The position numbers were made by a program, and so were the translations under genes. From assembly GCF_009363435.1 (NCBI RefSeq), contig NZ_CP045354.1, positions 1,268,501 to 1,332,500 of the forward strand: a stretch of DNA of 64,000 bases, given 5' to 3'. Shown in pieces: positions 26,890-35,944 of this stretch; position 1 is the first letter of the stretch, and every line of letters starts with the position of its first letter. The notes below the pieces were generated by a model. The model had not been told where the DNA came from, did not search any database, and saw only the letters and a list, made by a program, of their open reading frames with translations. Origin of the DNA: Labrenzia sp. THAF82 (GTDB lineage Bacteria; Pseudomonadota; Alphaproteobacteria; Rhizobiales; Stappiaceae).

Positions 26890-28068
26890 ATGACTGTACT
26901 CACTGCCAAGCCGGACGTGCGTCCGGCCAATCCCAATTTTTCGTCAGGTCCTTGCTCCAAGCGCCCCGGTTGGTCTCTTGATCAACTGTCCGATGCACCG
27001 CTTGGACGGTCTCACCGAGCCAAACCGGGAAAGGCCAAACTGGCCGAAGCGATTGAGCTGACACGCAAGATCTTGAATGTTCCCGACGACTACCGCATCG
27101 GCATTGTGCCTGCTTCCGACACAGGCGCGGTTGAAATGGCGCTCTGGTCGCTTCTCGGCGCGCGCGGGGTCGATTTGCTGGCTTGGGAAAGCTTTGGTGC
27201 CGGTTGGGTGACCGATGTGGTCAAACAGCTCAAGCTGGACAACGCCAGGATCTTGAAAGCACCATATGGTGCCTTGCCCGATCTGAGCGACGTCGATTTT
27301 AACAATGATGTCGTCTTTACCTGGAATGGCACGACGTCAGGTGTCCGGGTTCCCGACGGCAACTGGATCGCGGATGACCGCGCTGGTCTGACGATTTGCG
27401 ACGCGACATCTGCTGCCTTTGCGCAAGCGCTTCCTTTTGACAAGCTCGATGTCGTCACGTTTTCCTGGCAGAAAGTGCTTGGCGGTGAAGCTGCGCATGG
27501 GGTGCTGATCCTCAGCCCGAGAGCCGTGGAACGCCTCGAGAGCTATACACCTGCATGGCCGCTGCCGAAGATCTTCCGCCTGACCAAAGGCGATAAACTG
27601 ATTGAAGGCATTTTCAAGGGCGAGACCATCAACACGCCTTCCATGCTGTGCGTTGAGGACTATCTCGATGCGTTGAAATGGGCAGACGGACTTGGTGGTC
27701 TGTCGGGCCTTTGCGCTCGTGCCGATGCCAATCTCAAAGTTCTCGCCGACTGGGTCGAAAAATCCGCGTGGGTGGACTTTCTTGCTGAAGATTCCGCAAC
27801 AAGATCGAATACGTCCGTGTGTCTGAAGGTGACGGATGCGAATGTTCTGGCTTTGCCGGACGATCAGCAGGCAGCATTTGCCAAGGCGATTGTTTCTACG
27901 CTCGATGCCGAAGGTGTTGCCTTCGATATCGGTGCCTATCGCGATGCGCCTTCCGGTCTCAGAATTTGGGCGGGGGCAACAGTTGAAACAGCTGACTTGC
28001 AGGCCCTGACGGTGTGGCTTGATTGGGCGTTTGCGCTCGAAAAAGGCAAACTTCCTCAGGCCGCCTGA
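26890..28068 (+). CDS. serC: SerC, phosphoserine aminotransferase
   Basis: PLP-dependent class V aminotransferase, 392 residues, converting 3-phosphohydroxypyruvate to phosphoserine (and the equivalent step in PLP synthesis). [15 protein letters not shown] is the conserved start. [18 protein letters not shown] and [13 protein letters not shown] are substrate/PLP regions. The PLP lysine lies in [10 protein letters not shown] near residue 195. The sequence is of the long alphaproteobacterial SerC type. It precedes serA by 76 bases, forming a serine-synthesis unit. Its promoter has been exchanged by the adjacent mobile element. Confidence 0.96.
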   Translation: MTVLTAKPDVRPANPNFSSGPCSKRPGWSLDQLSDAPLGRSHRAKPGKAKLAEAIELTRKILNVPDDYRIGIVPASDTGAVEMALWSLLGARGVDLLAWESFGAGWVTDVVKQLKLDNARILKAPYGALPDLSDVDFNNDVVFTWNGTTSGVRVPDGNWIADDRAGLTICDATSAAFAQALPFDKLDVVTFSWQKVLGGEAAHGVLILSPRAVERLESYTPAWPLPKIFRLTKGDKLIEGIFKGETINTPSMLCVEDYLDALKWADGLGGLSGLCARADANLKVLADWVEKSAWVDFLAEDSATRSNTSVCLKVTDANVLALPDDQQAAFAKAIVSTLDAEGVAFDIGAYRDAPSGLRIWAGATVETADLQALTVWLDWAFALEKGKLPQAA

Positions 28069-28144
28069 GCATTTCTCAAAAACACAGTGACATTCCCGGG
28101 CGGGTTTCTGCCCGGACACAGTATTTATTGAAGGAGATGCTTTA

Positions 28145-29734
28145 ATGGCACCCAAGGTATTGATTTCCGACAAGCTTTCGCCCGCAGCAGTTCAGATTTT
28201 CAAGGATCGCGGCATTGACGCCGATTTCCTGCCTGATGTTGGCAAGGACAAGGAAAAACTCCTCGAAATCATCGGCCAGTATGATGGACTGGCCATTCGT
28301 TCTGCCACGAAAGTCACGGAAAAGATCATTGCGGCCGCCGATAATCTTAAGGTGATTGGCCGGGCAGGTATCGGTGTTGACAATGTCGATATTCCCAAAG
28401 CGACCGCGCGTGGCATCATTGTCATGAACACACCGTTTGGCAATGCGATCACCACTGCAGAACATGCCATCTCAATGATGATGGCGGTCGCGCGGCAAAT
28501 TCCGGCAGCTGATGCATCAACGCAATCGGGCAAGTGGGAAAAATCCCGTTTCATGGGGCGGGAAATTACAGACAAGACGCTTGGGCTGGTTGGCTGCGGA
28601 AATATTGGCTCTATCGTCGCAGATCGCGCCATAGGTCTGAAGATGCGCGTTCTTGCTTATGACCCGTTCCTGACACCTGAGCGGGCGATGTCGCTTGGTG
28701 TCGAAAAGGTCGAATTGAACGAGTTGCTTGAACGCGCGGACTTCATCACCTTGCATACCCCTCTTACCGACAAGACACGAAACATCATCAATGCCGATGC
28801 CATCTCGAAGATGAAAAAGGGGGCTTACCTCATCAACTGTGCGCGTGGGGGTCTGGCAGACGAAAAAGCCGTTAAGGCAGCGCTTGATGAGGGGAAACTC
28901 GGTGGCGCGGCTTTTGACGTATTTGTTGAAGAGCCGGCCAAGGAAAACATCCTCTTTGGGACATCCAATTTTGTGTCGACACCGCATCTTGGTGCGTCAA
29001 CGTCGGAAGCACAGGAGAATGTCGCCCTGCAAGTCGCTGAACAGATGTGCGACTACCTTCTGCATGGCGCGGTGCGTAATGCGCTCAACATGCCTTCAAT
29101 TTCCGCGGAAGAAGCACCCAAGCTCGCGCCATTTGTTCGGCTTGCCGAGCAACTTGGCTCTTTCGCCGGTCAGTTGACGGAAACCGCGATCCAGGGTGTC
29201 AAACTGGAATATGCGGGTGCCGTTTCGGAAATGAATGTCCAAGCGCTGACAGCGGCGGCGATTACCGGTTTGCTGACGCCGCTCCTTCAGACCGTCAATA
29301 TGGTATCCGCACCAATTCTGGCCAAGGAACGCGGTGTCAAGGTTGAGGAAATCCGCCGCGAAAAACAAGGCGCTTACGAAACCTACATCAGGTTGACGGT
29401 GATCACGGAAAGACAGGAGCGGTCGGTGGCCGGTACGGTGTTCGCCGATGGCAAACCTCGGATCATTCAGGTGAAGGGCATCAATATGGAGGCCGAACTA
29501 GGTCAGCACATGCTCTACATCACCAACGAAGACAAGCCCGGCTTCATTGGCCATCTTGGCATGGAACTTGGCAACAATGGCGTCAACATCGCAACGTTCA
29601 ATCTGGGCCGCCTCGCGCCCGGCGACGATGCCATTTGTCTTGTCGAAGTGGATGGAAGAGTGCCTGGGGATGTGATGTCCCGTCTGGAGGCCGTCTCACA
29701 TGTAAAACAGGTAAAAGCTCTGGAATTTCAATGA
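28145..29734 (+). CDS. serA: SerA, D-3-phosphoglycerate dehydrogenase
   Basis: Catalyses the first step of serine synthesis. At 529 residues it is the long form: an N-terminal 2-hydroxyacid dehydrogenase domain with GRAGIGVDNVDI, the NAD-binding GLVGCGNIGSIVADRA, NCARGGLADE and the catalytic His in STPHLGASTSEAQ. An intervening ASB-like domain follows, then a C-terminal ACT domain (HMLYITNEDKPGFIGHLGMEL) that can bind serine for feedback inhibition. The ATG follows GAAGGAGATGC. A strong 10-bp hairpin follows the stop. Confidence 0.97.
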   Translation: MAPKVLISDKLSPAAVQIFKDRGIDADFLPDVGKDKEKLLEIIGQYDGLAIRSATKVTEKIIAAADNLKVIGRAGIGVDNVDIPKATARGIIVMNTPFGNAITTAEHAISMMMAVARQIPAADASTQSGKWEKSRFMGREITDKTLGLVGCGNIGSIVADRAIGLKMRVLAYDPFLTPERAMSLGVEKVELNELLERADFITLHTPLTDKTRNIINADAISKMKKGAYLINCARGGLADEKAVKAALDEGKLGGAAFDVFVEEPAKENILFGTSNFVSTPHLGASTSEAQENVALQVAEQMCDYLLHGAVRNALNMPSISAEEAPKLAPFVRLAEQLGSFAGQLTETAIQGVKLEYAGAVSEMNVQALTAAAITGLLTPLLQTVNMVSAPILAKERGVKVEEIRREKQGAYETYIRLTVITERQERSVAGTVFADGKPRIIQVKGINMEAELGQHMLYITNEDKPGFIGHLGMELGNNGVNIATFNLGRLAPGDDAICLVEVDGRVPGDVMSRLEAVSHVKQVKALEFQ

Positions 29735-29741
29735 TGCTACC

Positions 29742-29767
29742 GGAGGCGCTGGTAACGCAGCGCCTCC
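29742..29767. terminator. hairpin between convergent serA and EamA genes
   Basis: Perfect 10-bp stem GGAGGCGCTG/CAGCGCCTCC with a 6-nt loop. Only a weak T tract follows on the plus strand (ACTTTAAA). Its position between convergent genes suggests a shared terminator. Confidence 0.6.
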
Positions 29768-29770
29768 ACT

Positions 29771-30673
29771 TTAAACGGTTTCTGCCTGTTTGCCGCGCAT
29801 CACTCTGCCATCAAGGACGACTAGTCCGATCAGCAGCACGCCGAATCCGCTGAGTTGAAGTGCGCTCAGATTTTCACCCAGAATGAGCCAGCCAAAGAAG
29901 AGCGCGCTTGCTGGTACTATCAGCGTAACGAGCGAAGCGTTTGTAGCACCGGCATTTGCCAGCAATTGAAAATAGATCAGATAGGCGAAGGCGGTCGCAA
30001 GAATGCCGAGAGCCAACACGTTGAGCCATGCGGTCATGCCAGGGTCGCCAATTGACCAGCCTGCGCTTGTCAGGATCGCAACCGGTAACATCAGCACACT
30101 TGATCCGATCAGCTGTCCGGTTGCTGCGACCTGTGGCGGGACATCCTTGAAGCGTTTCGCAAATGTTGCGGCAAAGGCATAGGAAACTGCTGCGCCGAGG
30201 CAGCAAAGCTGCGCCCAGAGCGGATCGCTGGCAAGACCTGTGAGGCTGCTCGACAACATGACTGCCACGCCAACAACGCCCAGCACAACGCCTGCAACGC
30301 GATTTGCCTGAAGTGGTTCCTGCTTCACGATCAAGCTTGCAACGACTACGGTAAAGACTGGTGTTGTCGCATTCAGAATTGATGCCAACCCCGCGCCGAT
30401 TTCCGTTTGACCGAGAAACAACAGGGAAAACGGAACGGCGTTGTTGAGAAAGCCCATTATCAGAAACGGCAGGGCAAGCCGCCATTCCAGACGCTTGACC
30501 AGCCCTTGTTGCCAGAGGACGAGGAGAAGAACGGCGCAGGCGATCGAAACTCGGAAAAAGACCAGTGTGAATGGCGGAATTTCGGCAACTGCGACCTTGG
30601 CAAAGAGAAAAGAACCGCCCCAAATAGCGCCGAGAACAAACAGCAGAACCCAGTTTCGAAGCGACATTGACAT
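29771..30673 (-). CDS. EamA/DMT-family transporter
   Basis: A 300-residue inner-membrane protein with about ten hydrophobic helices arranged as two EamA repeats: NWVLLFVLGAIWGGSFLFAK at the start, then LFLGQTEIGAGLASILNATT in the first repeat, and a parallel set in the second (PASALFFGWLILGENLSALQ). Family members export amino acids, metabolites or drugs; the substrate cannot be read here. It is convergent with serA and divergent from the MFS gene across a 99-base gap. Confidence 0.88.
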   Translation of the reverse strand: MSMSLRNWVLLFVLGAIWGGSFLFAKVAVAEIPPFTLVFFRVSIACAVLLLVLWQQGLVKRLEWRLALPFLIMGFLNNAVPFSLLFLGQTEIGAGLASILNATTPVFTVVVASLIVKQEPLQANRVAGVVLGVVGVAVMLSSSLTGLASDPLWAQLCCLGAAVSYAFAATFAKRFKDVPPQVAATGQLIGSSVLMLPVAILTSAGWSIGDPGMTAWLNVLALGILATAFAYLIYFQLLANAGATNASLVTLIVPASALFFGWLILGENLSALQLSGFGVLLIGLVVLDGRVMRGKQAETV

Positions 30674-30772
30674 TTCTCGTTGATCTGGAGTGATGTCTCT
30701 CGCCTACCATGCTGTGAGACTTGCCGACACCCGAAAACCGATTTGCGAAAAAGGAAGTAAAGAAAGCGAACA

Positions 30773-32062
30773 ATGACACAGGGTTCGACCACCGGGGAGG
30801 AAAGGCCACTCGCAGGGCGCATATCGCCGCTGTTGATTGCCGCTGCCTGCCTTTTGGGAGCAAACGGTCTGGCAATGACCATGATCGCGGTTCGGGCACG
30901 TGTCGAAGGGGTTTCCGACGCCAGCATCGGTTTGCTTGGTTCTCTTTACTACGCAGGTTTGATCTGCGGGGTAATTTTGGCACCTTTCCTGATCGCCCGA
31001 GCAGGACATATTCGTGTGTTTGCCGCACTGGCGGCCATCAGTGCGATTGCCATTCTTGCTATTGCCTTTGCACCTGCCGGTTGGCCCTGGATGATTGCGC
31101 GCTTTGTCAGCGGTGCTGCTTTTTGCGGGACGGCTATGGTGCTGGAAAGTTGGTTGAATTCCATTGCATCCAATGCGTCGAGAGGGCGCATTCTTTCAGT
31201 TTACAGGATTGTTGATCTCGCAGCCGTCATGGGCGGCCAATTCATGCTGCCGATCTTTGGAGCAACAGGCAGCGATATCCTGATCGTTTTGGCGATGTTG
31301 TTTGCTTTTGCTCTTGTTCCTGTTGCCTTGACGCGTGAAAGCAACCCGGCCGCACCACCTGCCAAAATCGTCAACCCCCTGGCGCTATGGCGGGTGTCTC
31401 CTGTTGCGATGGTCGGAATATTCACGATCGGTCTGACGAATGGTGCATTTCGAATGGTCGGACCGGTTTACGCTGAATCGATTGGCCTTGGCCTGGAAAC
31501 CGTCGCGATCTTCATCGCTCTATGGGTCTTTGCAGGAGCCTTGTTTCAGTATCCGGCCGGATGGATGTCCGACAGGGTCGATCGAAGATGGGTTCTCATC
31601 GGCTTCACGATTGCAGCTGGTCTTGCTTGTCTCTTCATTTCGGGAACGTCCAGTCAAACCGATTTGTTCCTGGGGGTTTTTCTTTTCGGCGGATTTGCCC
31701 TGCCACTTTATTCGCTTGCAGCCGCACACGCGAATGACCACGCAAAACCCGGACAGTTTGTCGACATTGCTGCCGGACTGACATTGTCATTTGGCTGCGG
31801 TGCGGTGCTTGGTCCGTTCATCGCCTCATTGTTGATGGGCATGTTCGGTCCCGCAGCGTTCTTCGTCTATACGGCGACCCTGCATCTGGCTTTGGTGCTT
31901 TTTGTCATCTTCAGGATGTTCAGCCGGCAAGCAATTCCGGCCGACGAGCGGGAACGTTTTGTCTGGCTGCTCAGGACATCTCCGATGATCTATCGTCTTG
32001 CCGGGGGAGACAAGGAAGAGACCTCCGACAAGCAATCACCGGATGGCTCCGGGTCTGCCTAA
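30773..32062 (+). CDS. MFS transporter
   Basis: A 429-residue major-facilitator protein with about 12 membrane helices. Recognisable segments include LLGSLYYAGLICGVILAPFLIARAG (loop 2-3 area), the VLESWLNSIASNASRGRILS stretch typical of the YcaD-like/UMF1 branch of MFS, and WMSDRVDRRWVLIG as the second-half motif A. Substrate unknown. The ATG follows an AAGGAAGT-type ribosome site at some distance. A GC stem at 32180-32199 (CCCCGG/CCGGGG then TTTGTC) may terminate it. Confidence 0.88.
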   Translation: MTQGSTTGEERPLAGRISPLLIAAACLLGANGLAMTMIAVRARVEGVSDASIGLLGSLYYAGLICGVILAPFLIARAGHIRVFAALAAISAIAILAIAFAPAGWPWMIARFVSGAAFCGTAMVLESWLNSIASNASRGRILSVYRIVDLAAVMGGQFMLPIFGATGSDILIVLAMLFAFALVPVALTRESNPAAPPAKIVNPLALWRVSPVAMVGIFTIGLTNGAFRMVGPVYAESIGLGLETVAIFIALWVFAGALFQYPAGWMSDRVDRRWVLIGFTIAAGLACLFISGTSSQTDLFLGVFLFGGFALPLYSLAAAHANDHAKPGQFVDIAAGLTLSFGCGAVLGPFIASLLMGMFGPAAFFVYTATLHLALVLFVIFRMFSRQAIPADERERFVWLLRTSPMIYRLAGGDKEETSDKQSPDGSGSA

Positions 32063-32179
32063 TTGTCGCCCTGAAAGGTCCTATATGCCACGTAGCTGAA
32101 AACCACGCGGACCGTATGATTTATTTCGGTTCGAAGACTCGCAAGAGCATGGAAACCTGTCTATAGTCCGCGCCGTTTG

Positions 32180-32203
32180 CCCCGGTCCGGTTGCCGGGGT
32201 TTG
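32180..32203 (+). terminator. possible weak terminator or purA leader hairpin
   Basis: CCCCGG/CCGGGG with an 8-nt loop followed by TTTGT. It lies 13 bases after a TATAGT (32162-32167) that could be the purA -10, so it may be part of the purA leader rather than the MFS terminator. Confidence 0.35.
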
Positions 32204-32286
32204 TCATGTTGGCACATACCGACCCGTGTTGCGCAGCGCAATTCAGGCGGTTCCGTGCGAAGACGCTTCAGGAGAGCAGAAACTAA

Positions 32287-33579
32287 ATGGCGAATGTGGT
32301 TGTTGTCGGTTCGCAGTGGGGAGACGAAGGCAAAGGCAAGATTGTCGACTGGTTGTCGGAACAAGCCGATGTCATCGTAAGGTTCCAGGGCGGACACAAT
32401 GCCGGGCATACGCTGGTTATCGACGGTGTCAGTTACAAGCTGTCTCTTCTGCCCTCCGGTGTGGCGCGCGAAGGTAAGTTGTCCGTCATTGGAAATGGCG
32501 TTGTTCTGGACCCGCATGCGCTTGCTGAAGAGGTCGAACGATTGAGCGCGCAGGGTGTTGTCGTTACGCCTCAAAGCCTGCGCGTTGCCGAAAACGCGAC
32601 CCTGATTCTGTCTCTTCACCGAGAGCTCGACGCCCTGCGTGAAAACTCAAACACCGGTACGCGTATCGGCACCACCAAGCGTGGCATAGGTCCTGCCTAT
32701 GAAGACAAAGTCGGACGGCGCGCAATCCGGTTGATGGATCTGAAGAACCTGACGACGCTACCGGCCAAAATCGATCGCCTTTTGACGCACCACAACGCGC
32801 TGAGGCGTGGCCTGGGGCAAGAGGAAGTTTCCGCTCAGGCCATCTACGACGAATTGGCGAGTGTTGCCGACAAGGTGCTGCCCTATATGGACAAGGTCTG
32901 GTACCTGTTGGACGAACAGCGCCGCCAGGGCAAGCGCATCCTGTTTGAAGGCGCGCAAGGAGCATTGCTCGACATCGATCACGGTACCTATCCGTTTGTC
33001 ACGTCTTCCAATACCGTGGCCGGTCAGGCGGCAACGGGCTGCGGGCTTGGCCCGGGCTCCGTTGACTATGTACTTGGTATCACCAAGGCTTATACGACCC
33101 GGGTCGGTGAAGGCCCGTTCCCGACCGAACAGGAAAATGAGGTCGGCGAATTTCTTGGAACGCGCGGACATGAATTCGGAACCGTGACAGGCCGGCGCCG
33201 GCGGTGCGGCTGGTTTGATGCAGTTCTTGTGCGCCAGACTGTTTGCACATCGGGCATTAATGGCATTGCATTGACGAAGCTCGACGTTCTCGACGGTCTT
33301 GATGAAATCAAGATTTGCATCGGCTACGAACTTGACGGCGAACGGATCGACTACCTGCCTGCTTCGCAAGGTGCTCAGGAGCGGGTTGTCCCGATCTACG
33401 AATCACTGCCGGGATGGAAAGAGTCCACGGAAGGGGCTCGCAGTTGGGCGGATTTGCCGGCGCAGGCCGTCAAATATGTGCGTCATGTAGAGGAATTGAT
33501 TGGTGCGCCTGTGGCGCTTCTTTCCACCAGCCCTGAGCGGGATGACACAATTCTTGTGCAGAATCCTTTCCAGGATTGA
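32287..33579 (+). CDS. purA: PurA, adenylosuccinate synthetase
   Basis: Catalyses the GTP-dependent conversion of IMP plus aspartate to adenylosuccinate in AMP synthesis. The P-loop [14 protein letters not shown] begins at residue 8. GGHNAGHT is the catalytic His region, [14 protein letters not shown] binds [24 protein letters not shown] and [13 protein letters not shown] are family signatures. Length 430 is normal. A 257-base gap follows, with no clear terminator. Confidence 0.98.
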   Translation: MANVVVVGSQWGDEGKGKIVDWLSEQADVIVRFQGGHNAGHTLVIDGVSYKLSLLPSGVAREGKLSVIGNGVVLDPHALAEEVERLSAQGVVVTPQSLRVAENATLILSLHRELDALRENSNTGTRIGTTKRGIGPAYEDKVGRRAIRLMDLKNLTTLPAKIDRLLTHHNALRRGLGQEEVSAQAIYDELASVADKVLPYMDKVWYLLDEQRRQGKRILFEGAQGALLDIDHGTYPFVTSSNTVAGQAATGCGLGPGSVDYVLGITKAYTTRVGEGPFPTEQENEVGEFLGTRGHEFGTVTGRRRRCGWFDAVLVRQTVCTSGINGIALTKLDVLDGLDEIKICIGYELDGERIDYLPASQGAQERVVPIYESLPGWKESTEGARSWADLPAQAVKYVRHVEELIGAPVALLSTSPERDDTILVQNPFQD

Positions 33580-33655
33580 GATCTGTGTCTGGAAAAACAC
33601 ATTATTGAACGAGATAGTGGCGTATTGCGAATCAGAACAAACAGTGCGCCCCGTC

Positions 33656-33679
33656 ATGGGACAGGCTAGCGTGTCCCGT
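33656..33679. repeat. inverted repeat downstream of purA
   Basis: ATGGGACA and TGTCCCGT form an 8-base imperfect inverted repeat around an 8-base loop in the purA-hypothetical intergenic region. No T tract follows. It may be an operator or a remnant; function unknown. Confidence 0.3.
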
Positions 33680-33836
33680 GAACTTAGACAGTGGTAGATA
33701 AGGTATTGTAGGGAATTCGGTTGAAGCTTAGCGTGCGAAGATTGTCCCTTGGCTTCAAAAACTTGCTATAAGCCTGAGAAAGATCCGACACTCAGGCCAG
33801 CAGACGAATCCCTGCAGTCGGCCGGTAGGCAGGAAG

Positions 33837-35609
33837 ATGGCTGATTACTATTCGATATTGAAGAAAACGATCGCGTCTTTGCCCGAGAACAACGGTGCTG
33901 CGCGCCGAAGCGTCTACAGCCGTGCCCGCAACGCCATCGTCAACCAGTTGAAAGCGTACGAACCGCCGCTTGCACCCTCCGAGATAACGGCTGAGCAACT
34001 TCGTCTTGAAGAAGCTATTCGCAAGGTTGAAGCCGAAGCGGCTCGTGAAAGTCTTGGTCTCAGTCCGACTGGAGCTGCGGGTGGCGAAGCTGCGCCAAAG
34101 GCATCAGAGCCAGCACCGGAGCCAATGGCAGAGGCGCCAGTTCAGGCGTCTCAGGATCCGCCGAGGGTTGAGCCCGATGCGCCAGCTCCCGCGATGGAAG
34201 ACACACCTTCGCCATTGAAAGAGACCCTCACGGAAGCCGAAGGTCTTGGAGTGGCCACGAGCCAGGCCGTGCAGCAGGCGAAGGAAGCCGTTGATCCGGT
34301 AGCTGCCGAGCAGGCCGCATCCGACCCGGTTCCAGAACGCAAAGAACCGGCATTTGATGCTCCGGCACCTCAAACTGCTACTGCGGACCCTGTAGCTGCA
34401 GAGCAGGCTGGTGAACCGGGATTGGCGGCGGACGCAGGGCTTTATGCCGACGAACCTGCGCCGGCTGCAAAGGAAGAGCCGACTAAGAAGGCCAAGCGAT
34501 CACGCAAGGACCGCCCGAAGGCTTCCGACGCTTTGCGCGGCGACAGTGCGGGAAAGCGTTGGTTGCCAATCGCAATCGCAGCAGTCTTGGCGCTTGCTGT
34601 TGTTGGTGCAGGAGCCTATTTCCTGCTCCCGATCGGCGGACAGAACTCAGAAGAACGTGTCGCAAGTCAAACGGAAGACACCTCGAGCGCAGCTGTTGTG
34701 CCGCCGAGCACGGACACCCAGGTCCAGACAAGCGAAGTGCCAACGGACGACAGCGATTCCTCAAAAATCTCAGACAGGTTGCTGGATGGCGGCGAGGGTG
34801 TCAGCGATGGAGATGTGGTAGCTCCGGACGCCAGAACCGTTACCACCACAACAATCACGCCGCAGGCTGACGAGCCGGCTCCAACGCCCTCGCAGCCGTC
34901 GATCGTGACCAGTATTGAAAGCGAACCGGCTCCGACACCACCGGCAGCCGATGCTGCTCCGGTTCCCGGTATCGAAGCCACGCCGCCGGCCCCGGCTGAT
35001 GACAACCTTGTGGCTGTTGCACCTGAAACACCGGCGACCACTGACTCACCTGTAAGCCAGGACAACGGCATACAGCGCTCCATTCTCTACGAAGAAGGCG
35101 AAGACACCGGTGGCTCCGGAACAGCCGCACAGGGAGCGGTTGTCTGGAACATCGAAGAGGAAACCAATCTCGATGGCAGGTCGCAGGCGGTGCTGAGCGC
35201 TGAAATCGAAATTCCCGAACGCGACGTCAGGGTCGATATTCGTATCAAGCCCAATGACGACACCTCGCTTCCGGCAAGTCACCTTGTTGAGATCAAATAC
35301 GAGTTTCCGGAAAACTTTGCCTCTGGAGATGTCGTCAACGTCCCAGGTCTTGTGATGAAACCGACGGAAGAAGCCCGGGGCGATGCGCTGATCGGTGCGT
35401 CGGTGAAAGTGTCTCCCGGTTTCTTCTGGATTGCACTTTCGAGCCTGCCCAATGAGCAGCAACGCAATATGGCTCTTCTTAGGGAGAGGGGCTGGATCGA
35501 TATTCCGATGCTGTATGAAAACGGCAAGCGCGGTATCCTGACACTCGAAAAAGGTGCTGCTGGTGAAGATGCCGTTGAAAAGGCGATTTCATCCTGGCAA
35601 GCGGGCTAA
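33837..35609 (+). CDS. membrane-anchored hypothetical protein
   Basis: A 590-residue protein without a known enzymatic motif. The N-terminal ~70 residues (MADYYSILKKTIASLPENNG; RRSVYSRARNAIVNQLKAYE) are a conserved helical module that I recognise from unnamed Rhizobiales proteins. A long Ala/Pro/Glu-rich linker follows. One membrane helix is at about residues 240-262 (LPIAIAAVLALAVVGAGAYF). A second low-complexity linker precedes a folded C-terminal domain (VVWNIEEETNLDGRSQAVLS; LVEIKYEFPENFASGDVVNV; IALSSLPNEQQRNMALLRER). The layout suggests a cytoplasmic head and a periplasmic domain. Function unknown. Confidence 0.75.
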   Translation: MADYYSILKKTIASLPENNGAARRSVYSRARNAIVNQLKAYEPPLAPSEITAEQLRLEEAIRKVEAEAARESLGLSPTGAAGGEAAPKASEPAPEPMAEAPVQASQDPPRVEPDAPAPAMEDTPSPLKETLTEAEGLGVATSQAVQQAKEAVDPVAAEQAASDPVPERKEPAFDAPAPQTATADPVAAEQAGEPGLAADAGLYADEPAPAAKEEPTKKAKRSRKDRPKASDALRGDSAGKRWLPIAIAAVLALAVVGAGAYFLLPIGGQNSEERVASQTEDTSSAAVVPPSTDTQVQTSEVPTDDSDSSKISDRLLDGGEGVSDGDVVAPDARTVTTTTITPQADEPAPTPSQPSIVTSIESEPAPTPPAADAAPVPGIEATPPAPADDNLVAVAPETPATTDSPVSQDNGIQRSILYEEGEDTGGSGTAAQGAVVWNIEEETNLDGRSQAVLSAEIEIPERDVRVDIRIKPNDDTSLPASHLVEIKYEFPENFASGDVVNVPGLVMKPTEEARGDALIGASVKVSPGFFWIALSSLPNEQQRNMALLRERGWIDIPMLYENGKRGILTLEKGAAGEDAVEKAISSWQAG

Positions 35610-35689
35610 CAGCCAGGGCTTTTCCGAAATTTCAAAAACAGATCGTTCCATGTCTTGCCTTTTTCCGAAAGGTTAGGCATGGTCCGTCT

Positions 35690-35783
35690 CGGTCCGAGGG
35701 GTGTTCCGTGTTGCGGAACTGAGATGGCAAGTTGCCGAACCCTTAGAACCTGATCCGGGTCATGCCGGCGAAGGGACGGAATC
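35690..35783 (+). promoter_or_regulatory. TPP (THI-box) riboswitch aptamer
   Basis: The conserved TPP-aptamer blocks occur in order: GAGGGGTG, CTGAGAT, ACCCTTAGAACCTGATC, and CGAAGGGACGGA. A closing P1 stem can form between the GTCCG near the 5' end and CGGA at the 3' end. It lies upstream of an ABC transporter with an NMT1/THI5-like binding protein, so thiamine or a thiamine precursor is the likely substrate, repressed when thiamine pyrophosphate is abundant. Confidence 0.93.
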
Positions 35784-35797
35784 CTTAGCCAAATCCC

Positions 35798-35841
35798 GGA
35801 TCTCCATTGTCAGTGTCGGTCTGTCCGACGACGGGAGATCC
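35798..35841 (+). promoter_or_regulatory. riboswitch expression-platform hairpin
   Basis: GGATCTCC (35798-35805) pairs perfectly with GGAGATCC (35834-35841); the intervening sequence has its own GTCGG/CCGAC stem. No T tract follows. The 3' arm contains GGAG, correctly spaced (5 bases) before the ATG of a small ORF at 35843, so it would block that start. Confidence 0.6.
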
Positions 35842-35842
35842 T

Positions 35843-35944
35843 ATGTCTGTTTGCTTGAAAGAGCAGAGGTTTGATTTTTGGAACAAGCCTCTCGATCATA
35901 AGCCGCTCCCAGAGCCGTTGAACCGCCTTTTGGAGGCGGTATGA
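35843..35944 (+). CDS. 33-codon leader ORF coupled to the permease
   Basis: A short ORF beginning MSVCLKEQRFDFWNKP and ending ...LNRLLEAV. It starts just after the riboswitch hairpin with GGAG five bases upstream, and its TGA overlaps the permease ATG (ATGA). It could be a translated leader that couples thiamine sensing to the permease, or the remnant of a lost upstream gene of the operon, for instance the missing ATPase. No homology is recognised. Confidence 0.4.
   Translation: MSVCLKEQRFDFWNKPLDHKPLPEPLNRLLEAV
35922..35940 (+). promoter_or_regulatory. hairpin over the permease ribosome site
   Basis: ACCGCC (35922-35927) pairs with GGCGGT (35935-35940), enclosing GGAGG just before the permease ATG at 35941. 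Translation of the upstream 33-codon ORF would open it. Confidence 0.5.
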
